The position numbers and the translations under genes are program-made. Source: an uncultured Oscillospiraceae bacterium (GTDB taxonomy: Bacteria; Bacillota; Clostridia; Oscillospirales; Oscillospiraceae). From it: DNA of 62,501 bases. Below, piece after piece: positions 23,131-32,102 of this stretch. Each line of letters opens with the position of its first letter. Position 1 is the stretch's first letter. The notes beneath the pieces were generated by a model. It worked only from the letters and a program-made list of their open reading frames with translations. It was not told where the DNA came from and did not search any database. The stretch spans positions 1 to 62,501 of the forward strand of contig CAKUOS010000006.1 of NCBI GenBank assembly GCA_934670025.1, given 5' to 3'.

Positions 23131-23683
23131 TGGCAGCCGGGGACGCCTGCATGGCGGCAATCGTCTTTTCCATCAGCTCGTCAAGACTCCAGCCGAGCAT
23201 ATCCGCGCCGCGCTCGATGACCTCGCGCGAGCAGCCGGCGGCAAATTTCTTATCCTTGAACTTTTTCCTGAGTGACTTGAGCTGCAAGTCCTGCACGCTC
23301 TTCGTCGGCAGCATCCGCACGACCGCGCCGATGAGGCCGGTCAGCTCGTCGGTGGCGTAGAGCACCTTTTCCATCTGGTGCTCGGGCTGCACGTCGACGG
23401 TCAGCAGATAGCCGTGGCTCACGACGGCGTGGACCAGACGCTCGTCCACCCCCTTTTCGCGCAGGATCTGCTGCTCCTTCGTGCAGTGCTGCCCGGGGTA
23501 CTGCTCGAAGTCCAGATCGTGGAGGATACCGACGATCTGCCAGAAATCAGCCTCCGCGCCGTAGCCCAGCTCGATGGCAAAATAGCGCATCACGTCGCCC
23601 ACGATGCGCGCGTGCAGGCGATGGAACTCGCCCTCGTTATATTCACACAGCAGGTCCCACGCCTGCTCTTTGGTCGGGATCAT
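23120..23683 (-). CDS. HD-domain hydrolase
   Basis: A 187-residue HD-superfamily protein; H-x-ILHDLDFEQYP supplies the HD pair, with an upstream HARIVGDVMRYFA helix and a later VSHGYL histidine. These enzymes are metal-dependent phosphohydrolases of nucleotides or related compounds. AGGAGG precedes the ATG. It is co-transcribed with mnmA; substrate unknown. Confidence 0.82.
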   Translation of the reverse strand: MIPTKEQAWDLLCEYNEGEFHRLHARIVGDVMRYFAIELGYGAEADFWQIVGILHDLDFEQYPGQHCTKEQQILREKGVDERLVHAVVSHGYLLTVDVQPEHQMEKVLYATDELTGLIGAVVRMLPTKSVQDLQLKSLRKKFKDKKFAAGCSREVIERGADMLGWSLDELMEKTIAAMQASPAANGN

Positions 23684-23771
23684 AGAAATGCCTCCTGTTC
23701 CGGAAATTTCTCAGAGATTATAGCATAAAAAAGTCATTGTGTACAGTGCTTCGCATTTCTTCCAAGCACCT

Positions 23772-23790
23772 GTAGGGGCCGATGCCTGCA
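23772..23790. repeat. GTAGGGGCC element, copy D (partial)
   Basis: Only GTAGGGGCCGATGCC from the left terminus remains, between the HD gene and the cysK 3' region. Confidence 0.6.
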
Positions 23791-23820
23791 AAAGGTGTTC
23801 CATCGATGCCGCATAAAAAA

Positions 23821-23861
23821 CCAAACCGCAAACGCTTCGCTGGTTTGCGGTCTGGTTTTTT
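23821..23861. terminator. Bidirectional terminator in the cysK 3' region
   Basis: CCAAACCGCAAAC and GTTTGCGGTCTGG pair around GCTTCGCTG, with a T-run on both sides (plus TTTTTT; minus TTTTTT). It shares its stem with the terminators at 16890 and 44887. Confidence 0.75.
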
Positions 23862-23881
23862 GCTGGACTTTCCAAATTTGC

Positions 23882-23986
23882 GTAGGGGCCGATGCCCACA
23901 TCGGCCCGTTGGGAAGTTTCGAATTCGCCGCAGATTTCCGTAAAAAAGGTGCTTTCTGCCGGGCCGATGTGGGCATCGGCCTCTAC
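23882..23986. repeat. GTAGGGGCC element, copy E (complete)
   Basis: 105 nt from GTAGGGGCCGATGCCCACAT to the inverse terminus GGCATCGGCCTCTAC. The termini are inverted repeats of about 27 bases. The inner TCGAATTCGCCG and TTCTGCCGGGCCGATGTG segments match copy A at 3278-3388. Confidence 0.85.
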
Positions 23987-24023
23987 AGGGCGTATACGCA
24001 GCTCCGTGCAGCGGTGGATATTA

Positions 24024-24956
24024 TCAATCCGCGAACAGCGGCGTGGACAGATACCGGTCGCCGGTGTCGGGCAGCAGGACGACGATCGTCTTGCCCGCGT
24101 TTTCGGGCCGTTTGGCAAGCTCTGTCGCGGCAAAGACCGCCGCACCGGACGAAATGCCGACCAGAACGCCCTCTTTGCGGCCGATCAGCTTGCCGGTGGC
24201 AAAGGCGTCCTCGTTCGAGACGGGGAAGACCTCGTCATAGACCTTCGTGTCGAGCACGTCGGGCACAAAGCCCGCGCCGATGCCCTGGATCTTGTGCGCG
24301 CCCGCGACGCCCTTGGACAAAACCGGCGACGTGGCCGGTTCGACGGCGACGACCTTCACATTCGGGTTTTTGCTTTTGAGATACTTGCCCACGCCCGTGA
24401 CGGTGCCGCCGGTGCCGACGCCCGCGACGAAGATGTCGACCTTGCCGTCGGTGTCTTCATAGATCTCCGGGCCGGTGGTTTCGATGTGCGCCTGCGGGTT
24501 GGCAGGATTGACAAACTGACCGGGGATGAAGCTGTTCGGGATCTCCTTCGCCAGCTCGTCGGCCTTGGCGATGGCGCCCTTCATGCCCTTTGCGCCCTCG
24601 GTCAGGACGAGCTCCGCGCCATACGCCTTCATGATCTGGCGGCGCTCGACGGACATCGTCTCAGGCATGACGATGATGATGCGGTAGCCGCGCGCGGCTG
24701 CGACGGAGGCCAGGCCGATGCCGGTATTGCCGGAGGTCGGCTCGATGATGACGGAGCCGGGCTTCAACGCGCCCTTGGCCTCGGCGTCGTCGATCATTTT
24801 CTTTGCGATGCGGTCCTTGACGGAGCCGGCGGGATTGAAGTATTCGAGCTTGGCCAGGACTCTGGCCTTGAGGTTCTCTTCCTTTTCGATATGCGTGAGC
24901 TCCAGCAGCGGAGTCTTGCCGATCAGCTGGTCTGCGGAAGTATAAATGTTCGCCAT
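24024..24956 (-). CDS. cysK: Cysteine synthase A
   Basis: PLP-dependent O-acetylserine sulfhydrylase that makes L-cysteine from O-acetylserine and sulfide. The 310-residue protein has the PLP lysine K47 in [11 protein letters not shown], the substrate loop [12 protein letters not shown], the phosphate-binding [12 protein letters not shown], and the C-terminal [11 protein letters not shown]. Length is typical. A separate promoter with a dyad lies about 150 bases upstream, and a long leader suggests regulation. Confidence 0.95.
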   Translation of the reverse strand: MANIYTSADQLIGKTPLLELTHIEKEENLKARVLAKLEYFNPAGSVKDRIAKKMIDDAEAKGALKPGSVIIEPTSGNTGIGLASVAAARGYRIIIVMPETMSVERRQIMKAYGAELVLTEGAKGMKGAIAKADELAKEIPNSFIPGQFVNPANPQAHIETTGPEIYEDTDGKVDIFVAGVGTGGTVTGVGKYLKSKNPNVKVVAVEPATSPVLSKGVAGAHKIQGIGAGFVPDVLDTKVYDEVFPVSNEDAFATGKLIGRKEGVLVGISSGAAVFAATELAKRPENAGKTIVVLLPDTGDRYLSTPLFAD

Positions 24957-25109
24957 GATAATAATCTCCTTTTTTCAGTCAGAATGTGTGGTTGTGTTGG
25001 ATGGAATTTCTGCTCAGACGGGACACATTCGACATCGCGGCGCTTGCAGTTTCATAAGACCGCCCTCACTTCCCTGCCCCTGTATGGGGTCTTTCCTTTT
25101 GATGGCCGT

Positions 25110-25142
25110 ATCTTAGCATATAATTCCTATCTTGTCAATAGG
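25110..25142 (-). promoter_or_regulatory. cysK promoter with dyad over the -35 box
   Basis: On the minus strand TTGACA (25133-25138) and TAAGAT (25110-25115) have a 17-base spacer. CCTAT and ATAGG (25126-25142) form an inverted repeat covering the -35 box. The transcript has a leader of about 145 bases (24957-25103) with no T-box or SAM-riboswitch signature that I can recognise. An Rrf2-type regulator such as CymR is a possible binder, which is inference. Confidence 0.65.
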
Positions 25143-25163
25143 ATTGGTGGAATATTTATTAAA

Positions 25164-25195
25164 AAAATTACCGCGCCCTTCGGCACGGTAATTTT
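25164..25195 (-). terminator. Terminator of the glycogen operon
   Basis: AAAATTACCGTGCC and GGCGCGGTAATTTT pair on the minus strand around GAAG with one mismatch, followed by further T residues, six bases after the amylase stop. Confidence 0.88.
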
Positions 25196-25201
25196 GCTGT
25201 C

Positions 25202-27028
25202 TTATTCCTTTTCCATCGCGCAGAAGCCGCCCTGCGCGATCGTGACGGTATCGCCGTCGTATTCCTCGATGCCGCCGCCGAGCAAAATCCTGCCGCTGTG
25301 CGGCAGCGTCCACGGCTCCGCCGCGCGGTTGCAGCAGACGGCGACGCTCTTTCCCGCGTACTGCCGCAGCAGCAGCAGCCGCCCGGCTCCCGCCTGCAAA
25401 ACGAGCACCGCGCCGCGCCGCAGCGCCGGGCTGTTCTTTTTCACGCGCGCAAGCGCGCGGTAGAAGTCGATCAGGCGGCCGTCTTCCCTGCCCCACGGAT
25501 AGAACGCGCGGTTGAACGGATCGCGGTAGCCGGTCATCCCGGCCTCGTCGCCATAGTAGACGCACGGCATTCCGGGCAGCATGAACTGCAAAAAGGCCGC
25601 CATTTTGAGGCGTTTTTTGCCCTCGCGCAGCTGCTCTGGCGTAAAATGACGCTGCGCAAGCTCCGCGCGGTCGCCGTCGCGCGGGTCGAGGATCGCGTTG
25701 ATGGCGCGCGGCGTATCGTGCGTGGAGAGGATGTTCATCACGCATTGCAGCACGTCGGGCGGGTAATTTTCGGCGATGGTCTGGATGGACGCGCCGAGAT
25801 CCGCGCCGTCGTCCTCGCCGCGGACATAGCGCAAAATGGCCTTCTGCCACGGGTAATTCATGATGGAATCGAGCTGACGGCCGGTAAAATACCGGCGGCG
25901 ATGGTCGTAGGCGATCTTGTTGGAGGCGTCCTCCCACACCTCGCCGATGAGCATCGCGTCGGGCTTGACCGCGCGGATGCGGTCGCGCAGGCGCGCGAGG
26001 AACGCATCAGGCAGCTCGTCGACGACATCCAGCCGCCATCCGTCCGCGCCGAGCTTCAGCCAGCGCACGGCGACGGAATCGTCATCGTCGATGATATACC
26101 GGATGAAATCCGCGTTCGACTTGTCGACGCACGGCAGCGTCGTGATGCCCCACCAGCTCTCGTACACGTCGGGATAGTGTTTGAACCGGAACCAGCCGCG
26201 ATAGGGAGAATCCGGATCCTGCACGGCCTGCTGGAAATACCCGCTGCGGCTGCCGACGTGGCTGAACACGCCGTCGAGAATGACCTTCATCCCATGCGCG
26301 TGCGCCGCGTCGCACAGCGCCCGGAAATCCTCCTCCGTGCCGAGCATGGGGTCGATGCGCTTATAATCACACGTGTCGTACCGGTGCGTCGACCAGGCGA
26401 AGAAGATCGGGTTCAGATAAAGGATCTCCACGCCGAGCGACTGCAAATACGGCAGCTTTTCGCGGATACCGTTCAGATTGCCGCCGTAAAAGTCGTTATT
26501 GAGCACCTCGCCGTGCGCATCCGGGAGGTAGACCGGCACGTCGTCCCTGTTTTCATGCACCCAGTACGGACGGAGCTTGCCCTTCAGGTCGCACGTCCCG
26601 GCCTGACAGAAGCGATCCGGGAAGATCTGATACATGACCGCGCCCGCGTAGCCGTCCGGGACGGGATGCCGGTCTTCGAGCACGCTCAGCTGCCACAGAC
26701 CGCCATCCTCCATGTTGGTGTCGCTCGTACCCTGCTTGAACAGGCGGAATGCGCCGTCCTGCGTGGTGATGAAGAAGTAATAGAAATACAGCCCGGCGTC
26801 GGAAACGGAAAATCCGCCGCCCCACGTGTCGTAGAGTGTGTCGTCCCGCTCCTTTTCCAGCGTCACGCGGCGCAGTTCCCGGCCGTCCTCCGCCTGCAAA
26901 ACGAGACTGACCGCCGTCGTGCGGCATGAACACGGGATCATGATATGGATCGCGCAGCCTTCGTCTTTTTTCAGCGTGCCGAAAGGCGTTTTGAACTGCG
27001 AGAGCTTGCTGTCATAGAGAATTCTCAT
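25202..27028 (-). CDS. GH13 alpha-glucan hydrolase (neopullulanase/cyclomaltodextrinase-like)
   Basis: A 608-residue intracellular amylolytic enzyme (no signal peptide). An N-terminal beta domain (about 1-120) precedes the catalytic barrel with VILDGVFSHVG, the nucleophile Asp in GWRLDVVDE, the acid/base Glu in LIGEVWED and the transition-state Asp in LSTHDTPR. YGGNLNGIREKLPYLQSLG is typical of neopullulanase-type GH13 members. As last gene of the glycogen operon it probably hydrolyses malto-oligosaccharides or limit dextrins from glycogen. Confidence 0.88.
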   Translation of the reverse strand: MRILYDSKLSQFKTPFGTLKKDEGCAIHIMIPCSCRTTAVSLVLQAEDGRELRRVTLEKERDDTLYDTWGGGFSVSDAGLYFYYFFITTQDGAFRLFKQGTSDTNMEDGGLWQLSVLEDRHPVPDGYAGAVMYQIFPDRFCQAGTCDLKGKLRPYWVHENRDDVPVYLPDAHGEVLNNDFYGGNLNGIREKLPYLQSLGVEILYLNPIFFAWSTHRYDTCDYKRIDPMLGTEEDFRALCDAAHAHGMKVILDGVFSHVGSRSGYFQQAVQDPDSPYRGWFRFKHYPDVYESWWGITTLPCVDKSNADFIRYIIDDDDSVAVRWLKLGADGWRLDVVDELPDAFLARLRDRIRAVKPDAMLIGEVWEDASNKIAYDHRRRYFTGRQLDSIMNYPWQKAILRYVRGEDDGADLGASIQTIAENYPPDVLQCVMNILSTHDTPRAINAILDPRDGDRAELAQRHFTPEQLREGKKRLKMAAFLQFMLPGMPCVYYGDEAGMTGYRDPFNRAFYPWGREDGRLIDFYRALARVKKNSPALRRGAVLVLQAGAGRLLLLRQYAGKSVAVCCNRAAEPWTLPHSGRILLGGGIEEYDGDTVTIAQGGFCAMEKE

Positions 27029-27054
27029 GTATTTACCGTCCAAACCTCAAAATA

Positions 27055-27080
27055 AGGGGCCGGCGGAGCCGGCCCTTTGC
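27055..27080 (-). terminator. Hairpin between glgP and the amylase gene
   Basis: On the minus strand GGGCCGGC and GCCGGCCC form an eight-pair stem around TCC, followed by CTTATTTT. It may be a partial terminator that lowers amylase expression relative to glgP. Confidence 0.65.
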
Positions 27081-27099
27081 GCGGATATGAAGTATTCCG

Positions 27100-29496
27100 T
27101 TACAGATTCCAGATCTCCTGCGCGTACTGCCCGACTGAGCGGTCGGACGAGAAGATCCCGGCCTTCGCGGTGTTCGTCAGCGACATCTGCGCGAAGCGCC
27201 TGCGGTCCTGATAGGCCTCGACGGCGCGGAGCTTCGCGGCCTTGTAGCTTTCAAAGTCGGCGACCGTCATATAGCTGTCGGCCGCGCCGAAGCGCGTGGT
27301 CGTGAGCGAAGCGGCGACGTCGTCGAACCGCTGGCCGAGCACGCCCGAGGTCAGCATCTGCAAAACGCGGTCGAGTTCGGGCGTCATGAACTGCCGCGGA
27401 TCGTAGCCGCGCTGCCACAGCGCCTGTACCTCGTCGGCATTCATGCCGAACAGGAACATATTCTCGTCGCCGACCTGCTGGCGGATCTCGACGTTCGCGC
27501 CGTCGAGCGTGCCGAGCGTGACCGCGCCGTTGATCATGAGCTTCATGTTGCTCGTACCGGACGCCTCTTTGCCGGCGACGGAGATCTGCTCGGAGAGGTC
27601 GGCAGCCGGGATGATGATCTCGGCCAGCGAGACTTTATAATCCTCGATGAAGACGACCTTGAGCTTGTTCTGCACCTGCGGATCGGCGTTCACAAGGTTC
27701 GACACAGCGACGATCAGCGAGATGATCTGCTTGGCAAGGTAATAGCCCGCCGACGCCTTGGCCGCAAAGATGAACGTCTGCGGATAAATTTCGAGCGTCG
27801 GATCGTCCTTGATCCGGTTATAGAGCGTCAGGATATAGAGAATGTTCAGAAGCTGGCGCTTATACTCGTGCAGACGCTTGACCTGCACATCGAAGATGGA
27901 GTCCGGGTCGACGTTCACGCCGTTGTGCTCGGCGATATATCTGGCCAGACGCACCTTGTTTTTGCGCTTGATGGCGCGCAGATTCTCCAGCACTTCCAGA
28001 TCGTCGCGGTATTGCAGCAGCGCTTCGAGCGCGTTGGCGTCCCTGAGGAACCCGTCGCCGATCAGCTCCTTCAGGTAGCCGGTGAGCGCCGGGTTCGACT
28101 GGCACAGCCAGCGGCGGTAAGCTATGCCGTTCGTGACGTTGCAGAAGCGGCTGTGGTCGAGCTCGTAATAATCGCGGAAAATGGTCTTTTCCAGAATATC
28201 GGTGTGCAGCTGCGACACGCCGTTGATCTTATGGCAGCAGGCCAGGCACAGGTTCGCCATGCGCACCTCGCCGTTTGCCACAACGGCCATATATTCCCAC
28301 TTGCCGGGGTCGTTCGGGTACACGCGCTGCAATTTTTCCATCAGGCGGCGGTTGATCTCGCGGCAGATGGCGTCGATGCGCGGCAGCTGCTCGCAGAACA
28401 GGCTCTCGGGCCAGCGCTCGAGCGCCTCGGCCATGACGGTATGGTTCGTGTAGGAGAGCGTTTTGCACGTGATCTCCCACGCGCGGTCCCAGCCGAAGTC
28501 ATGCTCGTCGATCAGCAGCCGCATCAGCTCCGGAACGCACAGCGCCGGGTGGGTGTCGTTGATGTGGACGGCGACCTTGTCGGCCAGGTTTTCCAGCGTG
28601 TGATAATTCTTCAGATGCTCGTTCAGGATGGCCTGCAAGGAGCTCGACACGAGCAGATACTGCTGGCGCAGACGCAGGCGCTTGCCGTTGAGGTGGTTAT
28701 CCGCGGGATAGAGAACCTTGGAGATGGCCTCGGCCATGGTGTTCTGCTCGAGCGCGCGGACGTAATCGCCGCGCGAGAACGCGCTCATATCGAAGCTCTG
28801 CGGCATACTCGCGCTCCAGAGCGTGAGCTTGTTGACGGCCTTGGAGCCGTAACCGGAAATATAGAGGTCGTGCGGCACGGCGATGACCGACTGATAGCCC
28901 GTCTGCGCGACCTTGAACTTGTCGCCGTCCATCCATTCGTGGACCTCGCCGCCGAAGCGCACCTCCACGGCGTCGTCCTTGCGCGGATGCAGCCACACGT
29001 CGCCCATTTCGAGCCAGTTGTCGGGGAATTCCATCTGCCAGCCGTCGACGATCTTCTGGCGGAAGATGCCGAACTCATAGCGGATGGAGAAGCCCGTCAC
29101 GGGGTAGTCAAGACCCGTGGCCGCGTCCATATAGCACGAGGCAAGCCGCCCGAGGCCGCCGTTGCCGAGGCCCGCGTCCGGTTCGAGCGCGCACAGATGC
29201 TCGAGACTGAAGCCGAGCCCGTCCAGAATTTCGCCGACGGGTTCGAGCAGACCCATGTTGTAAAGGTTGTTGCGCAGGCTCGTGCCGACCAGAAATTCCA
29301 TCGACATATAATACACCTGCTTGCGTTCGTTGGCGCAGGTCTGCTCGGCAAAATCGCGGCGCGCATCCTCGAGCAGCTCACGGACCGTCACGCATACGGC
29401 GCGGTAGGCCTGCTTTTCCGTGGCCATTTCCAGCGAGCAGCCGAACAGCCGGTCGCAGCATTCCTGAAGGTTCTGAAGAAGTTTCTCTTTTGTCAT
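27100..29496 (-). CDS. glgP: Glycogen phosphorylase
   Basis: GT35 enzyme that releases glucose-1-phosphate from glycogen. The 798-residue protein has GLGNGGLGRLASCYMDA, VHINDTHPAL, and the PLP-lysine motif KEASGTSNMKLMINGA, with a C-terminal Rossmann part. Length matches bacterial phosphorylases. It sits downstream of glgA with a 44-base gap. Confidence 0.96.
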   Translation of the reverse strand: MTKEKLLQNLQECCDRLFGCSLEMATEKQAYRAVCVTVRELLEDARRDFAEQTCANERKQVYYMSMEFLVGTSLRNNLYNMGLLEPVGEILDGLGFSLEHLCALEPDAGLGNGGLGRLASCYMDAATGLDYPVTGFSIRYEFGIFRQKIVDGWQMEFPDNWLEMGDVWLHPRKDDAVEVRFGGEVHEWMDGDKFKVAQTGYQSVIAVPHDLYISGYGSKAVNKLTLWSASMPQSFDMSAFSRGDYVRALEQNTMAEAISKVLYPADNHLNGKRLRLRQQYLLVSSSLQAILNEHLKNYHTLENLADKVAVHINDTHPALCVPELMRLLIDEHDFGWDRAWEITCKTLSYTNHTVMAEALERWPESLFCEQLPRIDAICREINRRLMEKLQRVYPNDPGKWEYMAVVANGEVRMANLCLACCHKINGVSQLHTDILEKTIFRDYYELDHSRFCNVTNGIAYRRWLCQSNPALTGYLKELIGDGFLRDANALEALLQYRDDLEVLENLRAIKRKNKVRLARYIAEHNGVNVDPDSIFDVQVKRLHEYKRQLLNILYILTLYNRIKDDPTLEIYPQTFIFAAKASAGYYLAKQIISLIVAVSNLVNADPQVQNKLKVVFIEDYKVSLAEIIIPAADLSEQISVAGKEASGTSNMKLMINGAVTLGTLDGANVEIRQQVGDENMFLFGMNADEVQALWQRGYDPRQFMTPELDRVLQMLTSGVLGQRFDDVAASLTTTRFGAADSYMTVADFESYKAAKLRAVEAYQDRRRFAQMSLTNTAKAGIFSSDRSVGQYAQEIWNL

Positions 29497-29540
29497 TGCT
29501 TTATCTGATCCTTATCTGTCCGGAATTGAAAACAAACGTG

Positions 29541-30977
29541 TCACTGCCCGCACACCGCGCGGAACAGCGCCATATACTTCTCCGCCGGGATCTCCCAGCC
29601 GGAGTCGACATTCATGTCGTTCTGCGCCAGCCGCAGCCACTTGTCGGGCGCGTTGTAATACAGCGCGAGCGCGCGGTCGATGGCGGCGAGGAAATCGTCG
29701 GCGTTGTAGCTCTGGAAGGTAAAGCCGCGGCCCGTCTCGTCGGCCTCGTTATAGGGCCAGACGGTGTCCTTGAGCCCGCCGGTGGCGTTGACGACCGGCA
29801 CGGAGCCCATGCGCATGGCGATGAGCTGCGACAGGCCGCATGGCTCGGACTTCGACGGCATGAGGTACAGATCCGACGCGGCGTAGACGAGATCGGCAAG
29901 TCCGCCGTCAAACATGAGGTTGACGGACACGCGGTCGCCGAAGCGGTCGCGCAGCGTGCCGAGATACCACTCGTACTTTTCTTCGCCCGTGCCGATGATG
30001 ACCAGCTGCACGCGCCGCTGCAAAAGCCGCTCGGCGATGTAGCACAGCAGATCGATGCCCTTGTGCCCGGCCAGGCGCGTGACCATCGCCAGGACGGCGA
30101 CGTCGCGGTCTTCGGGCAGGCCGACCTTTTTCTGGAGCGCAAGCTTGTTGGCCGTTTTGCCCGCGCGCAGCGTCTTTGCGGTGTAGTTCTCCGCGATGGA
30201 GGGCATCTTTTCCGGGTCGATCAGCTGCATATCGATGCCGTTGGTGATGCCGGTGAAGTCCCCGCCCCTGCTTTGCAGCACGCCGTCGAGCCCGTGGGAA
30301 TAATACGGATAGTGCAGCTCCTGCGCATACGTCTCGGAGACGGTCGTGACGCGGTCGGCCATGACGATGGCAGATTTCATGAAGTTCGTGCAGTCGTCGA
30401 AGCGCAGGATCTCGTCGCAGTCGGCGCCGAGACCCAGCACGTCGTAGTTGAATTGCAGGTTGCACTTGCCCTGATATTCGATGTTGTGGATGGTGAAGAC
30501 GCTCTTCGTGTCCGGGAAGCAGCCGCGGTATTCGGTCTTGAGCAGCAGCGGGATGAGCGCCGCCTGCCAGTCGTGGCAGCTGACGACGTCGGGCCGCAGC
30601 TCAAGATAGTTCATCGCCGCGAGCACGGCTTTGGAATAGTAGGCGTAGCGTTCGCCGTCGTCGGCAAAGCCGTAGATGCCGCCGCGGTTAAAGTAGTGCT
30701 CGTTGTCGATGAAGTAGATCTGGAGCTTTTTGCGGCGGGTCTTGAGACGGAAAATGCCGACATACTCGCGCCGCCATGCCAGCGGCACGTCGAACGCGCC
30801 GAGAAACTCCGTCTGCCACTTGCCGGAATACTTGATCTGGCTGTAATACGGCACGAACAGGCTCACATAGGTGTTTTTCTGCCGGGAAAGCGCAAGCGGG
30901 AGCGCCTGCATGACGTCGCCGAGGCCGCCGGTCTTGACGAACGGCGCGGCCTCAGAGGCAACAACTGCGATTTTCAT
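29541..30977 (-). CDS. glgA: Glycogen synthase (ADP-glucose)
   Basis: GT5 enzyme that extends alpha-1,4-glucan from ADP-glucose. The 478-residue protein begins MKIAVVASEAAPFVKTGGLGD with the KTGGL nucleotide-sugar motif, and the C-terminal domain has SEPCGLSQLIAMRMGSVPVV and ATGGLKDTV. The ATG overlaps the glgD stop (ATGA) and has AAAGGAG upstream. Confidence 0.96.
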   Translation of the reverse strand: MKIAVVASEAAPFVKTGGLGDVMQALPLALSRQKNTYVSLFVPYYSQIKYSGKWQTEFLGAFDVPLAWRREYVGIFRLKTRRKKLQIYFIDNEHYFNRGGIYGFADDGERYAYYSKAVLAAMNYLELRPDVVSCHDWQAALIPLLLKTEYRGCFPDTKSVFTIHNIEYQGKCNLQFNYDVLGLGADCDEILRFDDCTNFMKSAIVMADRVTTVSETYAQELHYPYYSHGLDGVLQSRGGDFTGITNGIDMQLIDPEKMPSIAENYTAKTLRAGKTANKLALQKKVGLPEDRDVAVLAMVTRLAGHKGIDLLCYIAERLLQRRVQLVIIGTGEEKYEWYLGTLRDRFGDRVSVNLMFDGGLADLVYAASDLYLMPSKSEPCGLSQLIAMRMGSVPVVNATGGLKDTVWPYNEADETGRGFTFQSYNADDFLAAIDRALALYYNAPDKWLRLAQNDMNVDSGWEIPAEKYMALFRAVCGQ

Positions 30978-32086
30978 ACGGTATCTCCTTTGTCGACCAC
31001 CAGCGGGTGATCCTTGGATCCGAGCAGCTGCGTGCCCGGACGAATGGTAACATTTTTGTCGAGGATGCAATAGCGCACGGACGCGCCGGCGCCGATCCTG
31101 CTGCCCTGCATGACGATCGAGTCGCGCACGGAAGCGCCGTCGTCGATGTCGACCTCGCGGAAGATGACGGAGTTTTCCGCGCTGCCGAAGATGTGGCAGC
31201 CGTCGGCAATGAGGCAGTTGGCCGCCTGCCCGTGCTGGCCGAAGAGCGTCGGCACGGCGTCGCGCACCTTGGTGTAGATGGGGATCTCGCTGCGGAAGAG
31301 GCTGCTGCGCACGTCGGCCTCGAGCAGCTTCATGTTATTGGCGTAATACTCGTCCACGCTCTGGTTGAACAGCGCCACATTGTGGAACGGGTAGACGTTG
31401 ACCTTGAGATTGCCCGCGTTGTACTCCGGCAGGATGAAATCCCGCTCGAGATGGTATTTGCCGTGCGGCACCATCTCGCGGATGACCTGTCTGAGCTTTT
31501 CGCGGCGCATGATGAACATACTCATGCCGGCCAGATAGTCCGCAGGCGCGCAGTAATCCACGGCCAGGTCGACGATCTTGCCGTCTTCGCCGAGCTTCAC
31601 GGCCAGCGGCTGGCGCGTCTTGCCGTCGGCGCGGCCGGCCTTGGCGATGATGGTGATGTCGCACCCGGAGTCCACGTGTTCTTTCAGAACGGCGGCAAAA
31701 TCGATGGTGCACAGCACCGTCGTATCGGACAGGACGACGTATTCCGCGTCGGAACGGCTGAGCACGGGCATGGCCGTCTGCAAAGCCTCGAGCTTGCCGC
31801 GGTACGCGCCGGTGTGACCCGTGGCGTACGGCGGCAGGAACCGCACGCCCTCGCCGAGCTTCAGGTCCCACTCCTCGCACGTGCCGAGATGATCCATGAG
31901 CGACTGGTAGTTATACTTCGTGACGATGCCGATGTTGCTGATCTTGGAGTTCGCCATGTTGGACAGGGCGAAGTCGATCTGCCGGTAGCGGCTGCCGAAC
32001 GGGATGGAGGCGGAGGTGCGCTCTTTGGTGAGCTCGCCCATATTGTTGTCGTAAATGTTGGAGAAAATGATGCCCATTGCTTCCAT
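30974..32086 (-). CDS. glgD: GlgD, glucose-1-phosphate adenylyltransferase regulatory subunit
   Basis: Non-catalytic partner of GlgC in Firmicutes. The 370-residue protein keeps the nucleotidyltransferase fold (GIIFSNIYDNNMGELTKERT, SRYRQIDFALSNM) but the GGxGxRL pyrophosphorylase signature seen in GlgC is replaced, as in known GlgD. A left-handed beta-helix follows at the C-terminus (repeated GxxV/I hexapeptides). Start ATG at 32086 behind GGGGG; an alternative is at 32077. Confidence 0.93.
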   Translation of the reverse strand: MEAMGIIFSNIYDNNMGELTKERTSASIPFGSRYRQIDFALSNMANSKISNIGIVTKYNYQSLMDHLGTCEEWDLKLGEGVRFLPPYATGHTGAYRGKLEALQTAMPVLSRSDAEYVVLSDTTVLCTIDFAAVLKEHVDSGCDITIIAKAGRADGKTRQPLAVKLGEDGKIVDLAVDYCAPADYLAGMSMFIMRREKLRQVIREMVPHGKYHLERDFILPEYNAGNLKVNVYPFHNVALFNQSVDEYYANNMKLLEADVRSSLFRSEIPIYTKVRDAVPTLFGQHGQAANCLIADGCHIFGSAENSVIFREVDIDDGASVRDSIVMQGSRIGAGASVRYCILDKNVTIRPGTQLLGSKDHPLVVDKGDTV

Positions 32087-32102
32087 ATGTATGCCCCCTC
32101 TC

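Noticed and set aside
23711..24145. Short frames reading RADVGIGPY-like peptides within repeat elements
   Set aside because: These peptides are translations of the GTAGGGGCC repeat; their recurrence reflects DNA repeats, not a protein family.
24957..25110. Riboswitch (T-box or SAM) in the cysK leader
   Set aside because: No GGTGG(T/A)ACC(A/G)CG antiterminator motif and no SAM-type core could be found by eye.
27868..29508. Long plus-strand frames opposite glgP, glgA, glgD, glgC, glgB and the amylase
   Set aside because: Composition artefacts of GC-rich coding DNA; no ribosome sites and no protein motifs, while the other strand shows complete glycogen genes.
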